From IMG/VR virus record IMGVR_UViG_3300017917_003859, positions 62,001 through 126,000 of that record: 64,000 nucleotides of DNA; one strand, written 5' to 3'. Source of the stretch: a virus. Positions 56,418 through 63,727 of the stretch are shown here, one piece after another. Under the pieces are notes generated by a model. That model was not told where the DNA came from and searched no databases. It was given only the letters and a program-made list of their open reading frames with translations. Position numbers and translations under genes: made by a program. How positions within the stretch are numbered: the stretch's first letter is position 1; the number at the start of each line of letters is the position of its first letter.

Positions 56418-57104
56418 ATGAAAATACATATATTTTATAGCCACTATAATGTAACTGGAACTGATAATAAAAGTAGACCAAACTGGTTTGATTATGAAAA
56501 ATGTTTTGTTAATTTATTAGAAACTATCAAAACCAAAAACAATATTATCCTTAATGTTGTTATGGATGGAAAAATAGAAAATAATTGGATTAATAAATAC
56601 AAACAATATTTCAACACATATGAATTTACAGGTGGTAATATGGAAATTGTTACTAAAGCTGTATATAATATTATAAAAGAATACAAATGTGATGATGGTG
56701 ATTTGATTTATATATTAGAAAATGATTATTTACATCTTGAAAATTGGAGTGATAAAGTAATTGAACTTTATAAAACATTTAATGGATTAAACTATATTAG
56801 TCTGTATGATCACAATGATAAATATTTTTTACCTCAATATGAAGATTTAATATCAAAAATAATAGTTACAAATTCTCATCATTGGAGGACAACTCCAAGT
56901 ACTTGCGGTTCATATATTGTTCCAAAACATATTTTTAATGATGATTATGAAATCCAAACCACAGTAATAGGGGATCATGTTAAACATGTTTACCTTAATG
57001 AACATAAAGGAAGATTTATACTAACACCAGTTCCTGGTTTGTCAACTCATTGTATGGAATATTTATTAAGTCCTACTATTGATTGGCAAAAAATAAATAA
57101 TTAA
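56418..57104 (+). CDS. GT-A-like protein, possible glycosyltransferase
   Basis: 228 residues. KIHIFYSHYNVTGTD start, DLIYILENDYLHLENW (ExD-type metal site) and THCMEYLLSPTIDW end. The plan resembles small GT-A enzymes, but the family is not certain. Confidence 0.6.
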   Translation: MKIHIFYSHYNVTGTDNKSRPNWFDYEKCFVNLLETIKTKNNIILNVVMDGKIENNWINKYKQYFNTYEFTGGNMEIVTKAVYNIIKEYKCDDGDLIYILENDYLHLENWSDKVIELYKTFNGLNYISLYDHNDKYFLPQYEDLISKIIVTNSHHWRTTPSTCGSYIVPKHIFNDDYEIQTTVIGDHVKHVYLNEHKGRFILTPVPGLSTHCMEYLLSPTIDWQKINN

Positions 57105-57749
57105 ATGAGAAAATATAAATACGATACCCAAAGTTATAATTTTGCAGATGGTTTAAGAAATATTTTTGATATATATCATCTTGATAGAATAAATGAAAAT
57201 AGAGATGTATTAAAACGAGAAGAAGATCAAAGTACTAGATATCATAAATTATATTATGGGTGGGCCAGAACTGAAAAATTTACTAAAATGTATGAATCTT
57301 TAATTCAACATATAATTAAAAAACATGTATACAACAATGAATCTATAGTATACCAAGCCATTCCTACTTTTAGAATAGCCTTTCCTAACAACATAGCTGT
57401 TGGTGAATGGCATAAAGATAAATGGTATAGAAATGGAGAATGGGCTTCTAAAGTAAAAGAAATGAATTTTTTCCTTCCTATCACAGATGCATTCGATACA
57501 AATACTATTTGGGCAGAAACAGAAGAAGATAAAGAAGATTTTATTCCTATGAATTGCAATTATGGAGAAATAATTCAGTGGGATGGATGTAATTTAACAC
57601 ATGGGAATAAAATTAATGAGACTGGGAGAACTAGAATTTCAATTGATTTTAGAGTCATAGAATATAAAAATTATATTCCAAGTGATCATGGATCAATAAA
57701 CACAAAAACTCCATTTGCTATTGGAGGTTATTATAAATTAATGAAATAA
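57105..57749 (+). CDS. 2-oxoglutarate/Fe(II) oxygenase-like protein (StrG-like)
   Basis: 214 residues. A double-stranded beta-helix with HxD in VGEWHKDKWYR, distal His in GCNLTHGN and Arg in GRTRISIDFRV, which gives the iron and 2OG ligands. MNFFLPITDAFDTNTIWAE is the usual middle. It could hydroxylate a sugar or its amino group, as in aminoglycoside and glycan clusters. Confidence 0.78.
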   Translation: MRKYKYDTQSYNFADGLRNIFDIYHLDRINENRDVLKREEDQSTRYHKLYYGWARTEKFTKMYESLIQHIIKKHVYNNESIVYQAIPTFRIAFPNNIAVGEWHKDKWYRNGEWASKVKEMNFFLPITDAFDTNTIWAETEEDKEDFIPMNCNYGEIIQWDGCNLTHGNKINETGRTRISIDFRVIEYKNYIPSDHGSINTKTPFAIGGYYKLMK

Positions 57750-57750
57750 T

Positions 57751-58533
57751 ATGGAAAAAATAAGTGTAATTATACCTACATTCAAGACACCTCAAGCTCT
57801 TGATTTATGCCTTAAATCAGCAATTTTAGGTCAACATGATAGAAAAAATCAAATTATTGTTGTTGTAGATGGACATTATGATATAAATAAAGAGGTACTT
57901 GAAAAATGGAAAGAACATATTGATGTATTAAATCTAGAAGAAAATGTAGGAACAGTTAGAGCTACTAATTTAGGAGTATATAATGCCCAACATGAAAAAA
58001 TATTAATAGCAAACGATGACAATGTGTTCCCTGATGATTGGGATTTAAATTTACTAGAAAGTTACTGGCCTAACTCAGTCATGTCTCCAAACCAAATTGA
58101 ACCATACCCAAGTATTTTTTCTCAATTTATTATTGAAGATTTAGGACGTGATCCTAAAACATTTGATTTAGAAAAATTTTGGAAATTTGATAAGGAACAT
58201 GCTTCTAGAGATAAAATAGATCAAACTGGTTCAACATTTCCATTTTTTATGAATAAAAGAGATTATATGCGAGTAGGTGGATTTGCTGAAGATTACCCTT
58301 CACCTAGTGGGTTTGTCGCTGATTGGGAATTTTTTATGAAATGTCAAATGAATGGATTAAATATGATGAGAGCACATAATTGTCATTTTTATCATTTTGT
58401 TTCATTAAGTGCTAAGACTCCTGAACAGTTAGCTCAATCAAAACAATATGAAATTGCTTGCCATGAATATGCTAAATATAAATGGGGTTCTTATATAAAG
58501 CATGATCCTAAAACTAATTTAAAATTTATATAA
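57751..58533 (+). CDS. Glycosyltransferase, GT2 type
   Basis: 260 residues. KISVIIPTFKTPQALDLCLKSAI start, VVVDGHYD, ILIANDDNVFPDDWDLNLL (metal site) and FVADWEFFMKCQMNGL (catalytic Asp/Glu region). It ends the sugar cassette, before a new early-type promoter. Confidence 0.9.
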   Translation: MEKISVIIPTFKTPQALDLCLKSAILGQHDRKNQIIVVVDGHYDINKEVLEKWKEHIDVLNLEENVGTVRATNLGVYNAQHEKILIANDDNVFPDDWDLNLLESYWPNSVMSPNQIEPYPSIFSQFIIEDLGRDPKTFDLEKFWKFDKEHASRDKIDQTGSTFPFFMNKRDYMRVGGFAEDYPSPSGFVADWEFFMKCQMNGLNMMRAHNCHFYHFVSLSAKTPEQLAQSKQYEIACHEYAKYKWGSYIKHDPKTNLKFI

Positions 58534-58538
58534 TTTAA

Positions 58539-58569
58539 ATAGGCTTTAAAATATTTATTAGTATATTTA
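58539..58569 (+). promoter_or_regulatory. Early-type promoter ATAGG-N18-TATATTTA
   Basis: ATAGG at 58539-58543, TATATTTA at 58562-58569, 12 bases before the next start. One base shorter than the common spacing. Confidence 0.5.
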
Positions 58570-58581
58570 AAAAAAGAAATT

Positions 58582-58764
58582 ATGGGAGCTAAAAAATTAT
58601 ATATATGTTACTTGAAAAGTGATCCTAATAAAGAACCAATAAATAGAATTAGTGCATATTCATACGAGGAAGCACTTGAATTTTTCTCTCAGAGGAAAAA
58701 AATAGATAAACAAGCATTTTTAAGTATATTTGAAATAGAGGTATATGAAACTGAATCTAAATAA
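58582..58764 (+). CDS. Small protein, unknown
   Basis: 60 residues: KLYICYLKSDPNKEPINRISAYSYEEALEFFSQRKK, a strand-helix pattern common in short phage proteins with a YEEA helix. Overlaps the next gene by 20 bases. Confidence 0.6.
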   Translation: MGAKKLYICYLKSDPNKEPINRISAYSYEEALEFFSQRKKIDKQAFLSIFEIEVYETESK

Positions 58765-59146
58765 TTTTGGTAGTAAATTAAAAATTACTCAAAAAGAAGA
58801 AAAAACTAAATTTATTACTGAGGAGCAATTGTTTATTGAAACGGTTGATCGATTAGATACATGTTGGAGTAAATCAAATAAATTATATGAAATATTTAAA
58901 ATAAATGCTCTAGAATATGAAGAGGATTTTTATCAAGTAATTGAAGATTTATTTTTACTTAAATATGGTCCTTGGAAAACAGAAATAGTAATGTGGTATA
59001 TTTTCGGTAGAATAGATATCGATGGGAATATGTATCCTTTAATAGTTCAACTAGATGAGGATGACGAAGAAAAAGAAGTACTCCTTAAAACTCCTAAAGA
59101 GTTGTGGGATTTTTTAATAATGGTAGAAAAAAAAAGAAAAAAATAA
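58745..59146 (+). CDS. Unknown protein
   Basis: 133 residues, with ETVDRLDTCWSKSNKLYEIFKINALEYEEDFYQVIEDLFLLKYG and a strand pair WYIFGRIDIDGNMYPLIVQ. The C-terminus is Lys-rich. No family recognised. Confidence 0.6.
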   Translation: MKLNLNNFGSKLKITQKEEKTKFITEEQLFIETVDRLDTCWSKSNKLYEIFKINALEYEEDFYQVIEDLFLLKYGPWKTEIVMWYIFGRIDIDGNMYPLIVQLDEDDEEKEVLLKTPKELWDFLIMVEKKRKK

Positions 59147-59147
59147 T

Positions 59148-59438
59148 ATGAAACTTTGTATATCTTGTGGAAAAGAAATACACCCAAAACGTTTGGAAAT
59201 TCTTCCTAACGCAACTAAATGTGTAGATTGTTCAACCACAAATAAAAAAGCAGGTGTAACTGTTACTAAAGGAAAGGGAGACCATACTTACAATGACATA
59301 GTAATTATGGATCATGAAGACTATCTTAAATATCAAGAACTAGAAAACAAAACCTACAAACGTAGAACAGATGAAATATCTCATCCTGATGAAACAGATG
59401 ATGTTGAAGACACTGAATCTACTGAACCTAATATTTAA
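59148..59438 (+). CDS. DksA/TraR-type C4 zinc-finger protein
   Basis: 96 residues. KLCISCGKEIHPKRLEILPNATKCVDCS is the DksA/TraR zinc finger (C-x2-C ... C-x2-C) near the N-terminus. The long coiled-coil of DksA is missing and the tail is acidic. It may bind host RNA polymerase or another protein. Confidence 0.78.
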   Translation: MKLCISCGKEIHPKRLEILPNATKCVDCSTTNKKAGVTVTKGKGDHTYNDIVIMDHEDYLKYQELENKTYKRRTDEISHPDETDDVEDTESTEPNI

Positions 59439-59443
59439 TTAGT

Positions 59444-60133
59444 ATGCCTAAAGCAAAACCATTAACTAAAGAACAAGTACTAATGGCTATGCAGCATACC
59501 AAATCAAATAAAGCTGCGGCCCGTTATTTAAATTGCTCATACATTCACTACAAAAGGTATGCCAAAATGTACCGTGAATTTGATGGTGGAAGAACACTAT
59601 TTGAAATCCATAAAAATCAATGTGGTAAAGGAATTTCTAAATATGGATCAGGAAATAATGCAATGCAAGCCAGAAAAAACTGGAGAGTAATAGATGTGGT
59701 TGAGGGAAGACTATCCCCACATCATTACAAACCTGAATTAATTAAACAAAAAATGATTGAGGAAGGATTATTGAAGGAGGAATGTGCGTTGTGTGGTTTT
59801 CATGAGCGAAGAGTAAATGACTATAAAATACCCTTAATATTAAATTTCAAAGATAATAATTCAAATCATTATAATTTAGGAAATGTTAGATTTTTGTGTT
59901 ACAATTGTTATTTTTTAAATATTGGAAATATTTTCAATCAACAAGACATGAAACAATTGGAAACGCACCAACCAACTTTTGGTATTACTAAAACACAAAT
60001 TGGAGATAGAAAATTTGAAAAAGCAATAGATTTCCAATTAGATGAATTCCAATTAGCCCAATTAGAAAAACTAGGCCTTTATCAGCCACCCAAACCCGAG
60101 GATGATGGTTCTGAGTTTATTTCAAGACTTTAA
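59444..60133 (+). CDS. HNH-like zinc protein with N-terminal DNA-binding region
   Basis: 229 residues. An HTH-like N-terminus (KEQVLMAMQHTKSNKAAARYLNCSYIHYKRYAKMY) precedes a Cys4 zinc site (ECALCGF and FLCYNCYF) around ILNFKDNNSNHYNLGNV, as in HNH nucleases of large phages. The catalytic His pair is not clear, so it may be a DNA-binding relative. Confidence 0.65.
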   Translation: MPKAKPLTKEQVLMAMQHTKSNKAAARYLNCSYIHYKRYAKMYREFDGGRTLFEIHKNQCGKGISKYGSGNNAMQARKNWRVIDVVEGRLSPHHYKPELIKQKMIEEGLLKEECALCGFHERRVNDYKIPLILNFKDNNSNHYNLGNVRFLCYNCYFLNIGNIFNQQDMKQLETHQPTFGITKTQIGDRKFEKAIDFQLDEFQLAQLEKLGLYQPPKPEDDGSEFISRL

Positions 60134-60143
60134 ATATTTATTA
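60133..60143 (+). promoter_or_regulatory. Late-type motif AATATTTATTA
   Basis: It overlaps the HNH-like gene's stop region and is only 2 bases from the next ATG. As a promoter it would serve genes further down. Confidence 0.3.
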
Positions 60144-60145
60144 TC

Positions 60146-60301
60146 ATGAAACATCAAAAACATGATAAGATAGTTAAAGACTACCAAAACCAAAAATCAG
60201 AGCATCTTGATAAGTTGGCTACTAAAATGTTGAAAAATGATGAGAAGATGCAAAAGTTAAAAACTAAAAAAATTAATAAAAATTTCCTAAACTTATTTTA
60301 A
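60146..60301 (+). CDS. Short basic helical protein
   Basis: 51 residues (MKHQKHDKIVKDYQNQKSEH...), many Lys and one long helix. Ends 1 base before the next gene. May bind nucleic acid. Confidence 0.5.
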   Translation: MKHQKHDKIVKDYQNQKSEHLDKLATKMLKNDEKMQKLKTKKINKNFLNLF

Positions 60302-60302
60302 T

Positions 60303-60608
60303 ATGAAGCCAAAAGAATTTAAAGTTAATACACTTGAAGATTTCCAACAAATGGTAGATAATAAAACCTTTAGTATATCTGAGGCTTTAGTAAATTCTAT
60401 TTTAAATAATTTAAAGACACGTAAAAAAAACATACATGTTCTTTCTGTAAAATGTATTAATGAGAATACAGAATTTGATATAACTTTGGAAAAGCGTCAC
60501 TTTGTTGAAACTCTTAAAGAAAATTTAAAATATTATGAAGAGCGCGAAATGTATGAAGAGTGTTCGAAAATAAATAAAGCTATTAAAGATTTAACAAAAA
60601 CTAAATAA
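60303..60608 (+). CDS. Small protein with UVR-like C-terminal helices
   Basis: 101 residues. The end (LKENLKYYEEREMYEECSKINKAIKDL) resembles a UVR-type helix pair like that of the protein at 25152. The N-terminus has EDFQQMVDNKTFSISEALVNSIL. Function unknown. Confidence 0.55.
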   Translation: MKPKEFKVNTLEDFQQMVDNKTFSISEALVNSILNNLKTRKKNIHVLSVKCINENTEFDITLEKRHFVETLKENLKYYEEREMYEECSKINKAIKDLTKTK

Positions 60609-60614
60609 TTCTGC

Positions 60615-60625
60615 AATATGTATAG
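60615..60625 (+). promoter_or_regulatory. Late-type motif AATATGTATAG
   Basis: Same AATATGTATA core as before the tail tube gene and at 62286. It lies before the basic protein and the leader gene at 60765. Confidence 0.35.
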
Positions 60626-60627
60626 TC

Positions 60628-60768
60628 ATGGCAAAATTAAAAGAACAAATCATTAGTTTTTTCAACAAATTCAAGAAAAAACGCAAGGGTATACATAGTA
60701 AGAAAAAATCTAGTAAACTTAAAACTAGCAAAAATTACAAAAAACCATATAAAGGACAAGGTAGATGA
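60628..60768 (+). CDS. Short, very basic protein upstream of a leader gene
   Basis: 46 residues, about 40% Lys/Arg, ending SKNYKKPYKGQGR. Its stop overlaps the start of the leader gene (ATGA). A DNA-binding or head-interior role is possible. Confidence 0.55.
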   Translation: MAKLKEQIISFFNKFKKKRKGIHSKKKSSKLKTSKNYKKPYKGQGR

Positions 60769-61292
60769 AGCGCTCAGAACTCAAACAAATTATTAAGGAA
60801 GAATTAGCAGAAGCTAAGAAAAAAGATAAAACAGGTTTATCATTTGCTCTAGCAGCAAACCTTGAAAAATACGGAAAACCTCAAACCCCAAAAGGCGCTA
60901 AACCTGTTGATTTTACTAAAAAACAAGAAAAACACGTAAAGAAAACAGCAGAAAAACTTAAAAAATCAATTAAAGAAGATTTAGGTAACTACATGTTTTT
61001 CCAAAACCTTAAAACCATTAAACAAATGGTTGATGATTTACTTAAGTTAGATGAAAAAATGGTTGATGGTATTTTAGCAAGTGGGCATGATTGGGCTGAA
61101 GATCATATTGCAACATCAAAAGATGATGTTGAAGAAGTACATAATTTTCTAATGAATAAAAAAGTTGCTATGCCTGTTGGGATGAATGAAAAGAAACAAT
61201 TGTCTCCTAAACAAAAGAAAATAGCAGCAGCTGCTCCACCAGAAGATGAAATAACGGGTGCTGATTTTAAAGTATTAAGAAATAAAAAATAA
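60765..61292 (+). CDS. Leader-bearing lysine-rich protein, candidate virion cargo
   Basis: 175 residues. Starts MKRSELKQIIKEELAEAKKK, a relative of the leader at 37725. ELAE followed by Ala matches the T4-type cut site (IAE|A). The body is helical and Lys-rich (KPVDFTKKQEKHVKKTAEKLKKSIKEDLG), with SGHDWAEDHIATSKDDVEEVHNFL and a C-terminal KKIAAAAPPEDEITGADFKVL. Basic, packaged DNA-binding proteins would look like this, but the function is unknown. Confidence 0.7.
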   Translation: MKRSELKQIIKEELAEAKKKDKTGLSFALAANLEKYGKPQTPKGAKPVDFTKKQEKHVKKTAEKLKKSIKEDLGNYMFFQNLKTIKQMVDDLLKLDEKMVDGILASGHDWAEDHIATSKDDVEEVHNFLMNKKVAMPVGMNEKKQLSPKQKKIAAAAPPEDEITGADFKVLRNKK

Positions 61293-61293
61293 A

Positions 61294-61314
61294 TTGAAGG
61301 CTTGGCTTCCAATG
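61294..61314 (+). terminator. Weak imperfect hairpin, relict of the GGCTTGG terminators
   Basis: attgaaggcttggcttccaat folds imperfectly (mismatch near base 5) with no T run. It shares the (G)GCTTGG text of the perfect hairpins at 61773 and 62974. Confidence 0.3.
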
Positions 61315-61332
61315 TAAATTAATATATATTTA
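61301..61332 (+). promoter_or_regulatory. Early-type promoter CTTGG-N19-TATATTTA
   Basis: CTTGG at 61301-61305 within the imperfect hairpin, TATATTTA at 61325-61332, 17 bases before the next start. Confidence 0.7.
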
Positions 61333-61349
61333 TATTAAACAATTAAACA

Positions 61350-61748
61350 ATGAAACAACAACTCAACGAAGAATTCTGTCGCATGCAAAAACTTGCAGGA
61401 ATTAAATTAAATGAAAATGAAAACTCACGTGAAGGAATTATAAGCTTTGGTCCATTTAAAAATGTAGAATGGTATTTACGTGACAATAATCAAGTATTTT
61501 TAACTGTTACTGAAAGTGATAATTTTAGAAAAATAGAAAATGAACTTGAATACACTAGTGATGAACTTACTGATGAACAGAAATCATTTTTAGATAATGA
61601 AGTAAATAATTTAGCTGAGGAAATGAGTGATTATTTAATGTCTATTGGAGTTAAAAATGAAATATATGATAATCCAATTGGTTATGGTCAAGAAATTGAC
61701 AATTTAGTGGTTGCTTTTGATAAAAATGATTTATCTAAACTTAAATAA
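61350..61748 (+). CDS. Leader-bearing protein of a second type, candidate virion cargo
   Basis: 132 residues. Starts MKQQLNEEFCRMQKLAGIKL followed by NE, then NENSREG. This MQKLAG-type start differs from the other leaders but also ends in L-N-E. The body is acidic and beta/alpha: GIISFGPFKNVEWYLRDNNQVFLTVTES. Function unknown; the cargo claim is weaker than for the MKK and MIK leaders. Confidence 0.55.
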   Translation: MKQQLNEEFCRMQKLAGIKLNENENSREGIISFGPFKNVEWYLRDNNQVFLTVTESDNFRKIENELEYTSDELTDEQKSFLDNEVNNLAEEMSDYLMSIGVKNEIYDNPIGYGQEIDNLVVAFDKNDLSKLK

Positions 61749-61772
61749 TAGAATTATATAAAAATTAAATAA

Positions 61773-61798
61773 AAGGCTTGGGAAACCAAGCCTTCTTT
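61773..61798 (+). terminator. Perfect hairpin terminator carrying the next promoter's -33 box
   Basis: 9-bp stem AAGGCTTGG / CCAAGCCTT with GAAA tetraloop and a pyrimidine-rich tail (ctttct). The CTTGG of its left arm is also the upstream box of the promoter at 61777-61808. Confidence 0.88.
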
Positions 61799-61808
61799 CT
61801 TATATTTA
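61777..61808 (+). promoter_or_regulatory. Early-type promoter CTTGG-N19-TATATTTA overlapping a terminator stem
   Basis: CTTGG at 61777-61781 and TATATTTA at 61801-61808, 17 bases before the start at 61826. Confidence 0.8.
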
Positions 61809-61825
61809 CGTTAAATAAATAAGTT

Positions 61826-62287
61826 ATGAAAGTAGTTACAGACAACAGTGTATTCCCTCCCCGCAAACATTACGAGGATGTAGAATTAAAATTTACAAAA
61901 TTTACCCCAAAATGTCGTGTTCTCCCAGCAAATTATTTTGAAGAACCAAACACCCATTTTATCCTTAAAGCTAGATATGAACCTGGTGAAAATAAATTTT
62001 TCCCAATGGGTGGATTTGAAGTAAAACATTCCGAAGGAGGCACATACAATTATTATTTAGATGAAGTAATTGTTCATCCGTATGAATTAGGAATGAATAA
62101 ATTTTTCACTAAAGCCCCACCAGAAATTAAAGAAAAAGTAAAAGACCCAAATGCTCCTAAAGGAAAACGTGGTCGTAAAGCATTAGATCCTGAAGTAAAA
62201 GCTGCTAAAGAAGCAACAAAATTGGCTGAAGCTGAGGAAAGACGTAAGCGAAGCGGTGGAAAACGTGGAAGACCGAAGAAGTCATAA
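61826..62287 (+). CDS. AT-hook-type protein
   Basis: 153 residues. A globular N-terminal part (about 1-95) and a basic tail with KGKRGRKALDP and the AT-hook KRGRPKK at the very end. It likely binds AT-rich DNA, such as the phage genome. Its own promoter (61777) suggests strong early expression. Confidence 0.72.
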   Translation: MKVVTDNSVFPPRKHYEDVELKFTKFTPKCRVLPANYFEEPNTHFILKARYEPGENKFFPMGGFEVKHSEGGTYNYYLDEVIVHPYELGMNKFFTKAPPEIKEKVKDPNAPKGKRGRKALDPEVKAAKEATKLAEAEERRKRSGGKRGRPKKS

Positions 62288-62296
62288 TATGTATAA
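62286..62296 (+). promoter_or_regulatory. Late-type motif AATATGTATAA before a leader gene
   Basis: If used as a -10 box, the transcript would start near 62303 and make ATG 62341 the first usable start, which is the leader start. Confidence 0.35.
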
Positions 62297-62340
62297 TAGT
62301 CATGAACGACGAATATCAAACTTATCAATATTGGAATAAT

Positions 62341-62601
62341 ATGAAAAAACAACAACTCAAACAAATAATCAGAGAAGAAGTACGCAAAGTATTAACTGAA
62401 GGATTAAAATTTGGAAATGTAGGAAAAGGTGAAGAATATTTTGCTACTGAAGATTTTAGTATTTTTAAAAAAGGTGATAAAGTATATGTAGATACTGTTA
62501 GAAATTCAGGAACTGAAGTTGTTCTTGAATTATCTAATGATGCTGGAGAGCATGATTCTATTAAAGGTGATTTAAACGACGAAATTGAAGTATTTGATTA
62601 A
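62341..62601 (+). CDS. Leader-bearing small protein, candidate virion cargo
   Basis: 86 residues from ATG 62341 (aataATG context; an upstream in-frame ATG at 62302 would hide the leader). Starts MKKQQLKQIIREEVRKVLTE. The L-T-E end fits a prohead protease cut. The body is a small beta domain (EEYFATEDFSIFKKGDKVYVDTVRNSGTEV), acidic overall. The next leader gene begins 1 base after its stop. Confidence 0.7.
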   Translation: MKKQQLKQIIREEVRKVLTEGLKFGNVGKGEEYFATEDFSIFKKGDKVYVDTVRNSGTEVVLELSNDAGEHDSIKGDLNDEIEVFD

Positions 62602-62602
62602 T

Positions 62603-62947
62603 ATGAAAAAAATTGAATTAAAAGAAATTATACGTAAAGAAGTACGCGAAGCTCTAGACTCAGAATTCGAAAAGGCTCAAGACAAATTATATACTTCAGT
62701 AACTGGAAAAGAACCAGGTTCAAAAGGTTTAAATAAATTTAGAACCGATTCTAGTAATCCTAACAAAAAATATATAGTATCATATTGGTATACTACTAAT
62801 AATGGTAATGATGTTGATAACGATTATATAACAGATGTTATAGCTACTTCTCCTGAAGAAGCTATTGAGGTGGTAATGAATAATAGGTTTGAGTATGGTG
62901 TTCCTAGAACTGCTAAAAATTTTAAAGCAACAGAACAAAAAAATTAA
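62603..62947 (+). CDS. Leader-bearing small protein, candidate virion cargo
   Basis: 114 residues from ATG 62603. Starts MKKIELKEIIRKEVREALDS, the most divergent MKK leader; it ends LDSE, so the L-x-E site is not exact. The body has a strand region KKYIVSYWYTTNNG and a YEEA-like TSPEEAIEVVMNN helix. Adjacent to another leader gene, possibly a duplicated leader. Confidence 0.65.
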   Translation: MKKIELKEIIRKEVREALDSEFEKAQDKLYTSVTGKEPGSKGLNKFRTDSSNPNKKYIVSYWYTTNNGNDVDNDYITDVIATSPEEAIEVVMNNRFEYGVPRTAKNFKATEQKN

Positions 62948-62973
62948 ATTAAATATTAAATAAATTTTAATTG

Positions 62974-63000
62974 AAGGCTTGGGAAACCAAGCCTTTGTTT
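62974..63000 (+). terminator. Perfect hairpin terminator, second copy, carrying a -33 box
   Basis: Same 9-bp stem and GAAA loop as at 61773, followed by tgtttg. Its CTTGG arm serves the next promoter. Confidence 0.85.
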
Positions 63001-63009
63001 GTATATTTA
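62978..63009 (+). promoter_or_regulatory. Early-type promoter CTTGG-N19-TATATTTA overlapping a terminator stem
   Basis: CTTGG at 62978-62982, TATATTTA at 63002-63009, 17 bases before 63027. The downstream text to the ATG is nearly the same as at 61809-61825. Confidence 0.8.
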
Positions 63010-63026
63010 CATTAAATAAATAAGTT

Positions 63027-63281
63027 ATGGAAAAAAAGATTATTACAAAGACTTTCAAATCGCTTAACGGAGTTATTAGTACTTGGTTTTATGAAGAAGA
63101 CAAATTAAACCTAGGACCATTTAAAGTATTAATCAAATATCCTGATGATTATACTTCAGATGCTGAAGATATAAGAAATAAAAATAAAAAACTTCCAAAA
63201 ACAAAACAAAAATATTTCAACCCAGCAAATGGGAAAATGATCGGATACAACCGTGCAGTGCAGTTGGGATTAATAAAATAA
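63027..63281 (+). CDS. Small protein, unknown
   Basis: 84 residues, KTFKSLNGVISTWFYEEDKLNLGPFKVLIKYPDD then a basic loop KNKKLPKTKQKYFNP. Five bases before the next gene. No family recognised. Confidence 0.6.
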   Translation: MEKKIITKTFKSLNGVISTWFYEEDKLNLGPFKVLIKYPDDYTSDAEDIRNKNKKLPKTKQKYFNPANGKMIGYNRAVQLGLIK

Positions 63282-63285
63282 GATT

Positions 63286-63720
63286 ATGAAAGATGAATTT
63301 GTAACATATGAACAGGCACTAGCTCTTAAAGAGTTAGGGTTTGATGAGTCTTGTTTGGCTTATTGGTTTAATACAACCCCACCTAATCCAGAAGGACCGT
63401 GTATTGTTTATCATGAGAAACCGTATAATAATAGAGAAATAATTAAAAATGTAATTAGGGAATTTTGTTGGGCACCACTCAAACAACAAGCCTTTAGATG
63501 GTTTAGGGATAAACATAATTTGTTAGTCACTATTCAAGCTATGATGAAAGATAGTTGGTTACTTACTATACAATCTACTGATTCAACTACTGCTAATGGT
63601 GTTTATAATGGTAAAAGATGGGAATTAGATAATGATGAAGGTTATGTTGAACCAAAGTCATATGAAGAAGCAGAACAAGCCTGTCTAGATAAATTAATAG
63701 AAATTTGTAAAAATAAATAA
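63286..63720 (+). CDS. Conserved small Bacteroidetes/phage-type protein, copy 1
   Basis: 144 residues. EFVTYEQALALKELGFDE, CWAPLKQQAFRWFRDKHNL and the ending KSYEEAEQACLDKLIEICK are the pattern of a common short protein of Bacteroidetes genomes and their phages. Function not known. The next gene is a paralog, so the gene has been duplicated in tandem. Confidence 0.7.
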   Translation: MKDEFVTYEQALALKELGFDESCLAYWFNTTPPNPEGPCIVYHEKPYNNREIIKNVIREFCWAPLKQQAFRWFRDKHNLLVTIQAMMKDSWLLTIQSTDSTTANGVYNGKRWELDNDEGYVEPKSYEEAEQACLDKLIEICKNK

Positions 63721-63727
63721 GACTAAT

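Noticed and set aside
41890-58533. Sugar cassette as contaminating bacterial contig sequence
   Set aside because: The strand, tight overlaps, base composition and flanking phage genes (with a leader-bearing 2H gene and GIY-YIG nuclease inside) are continuous with the rest.
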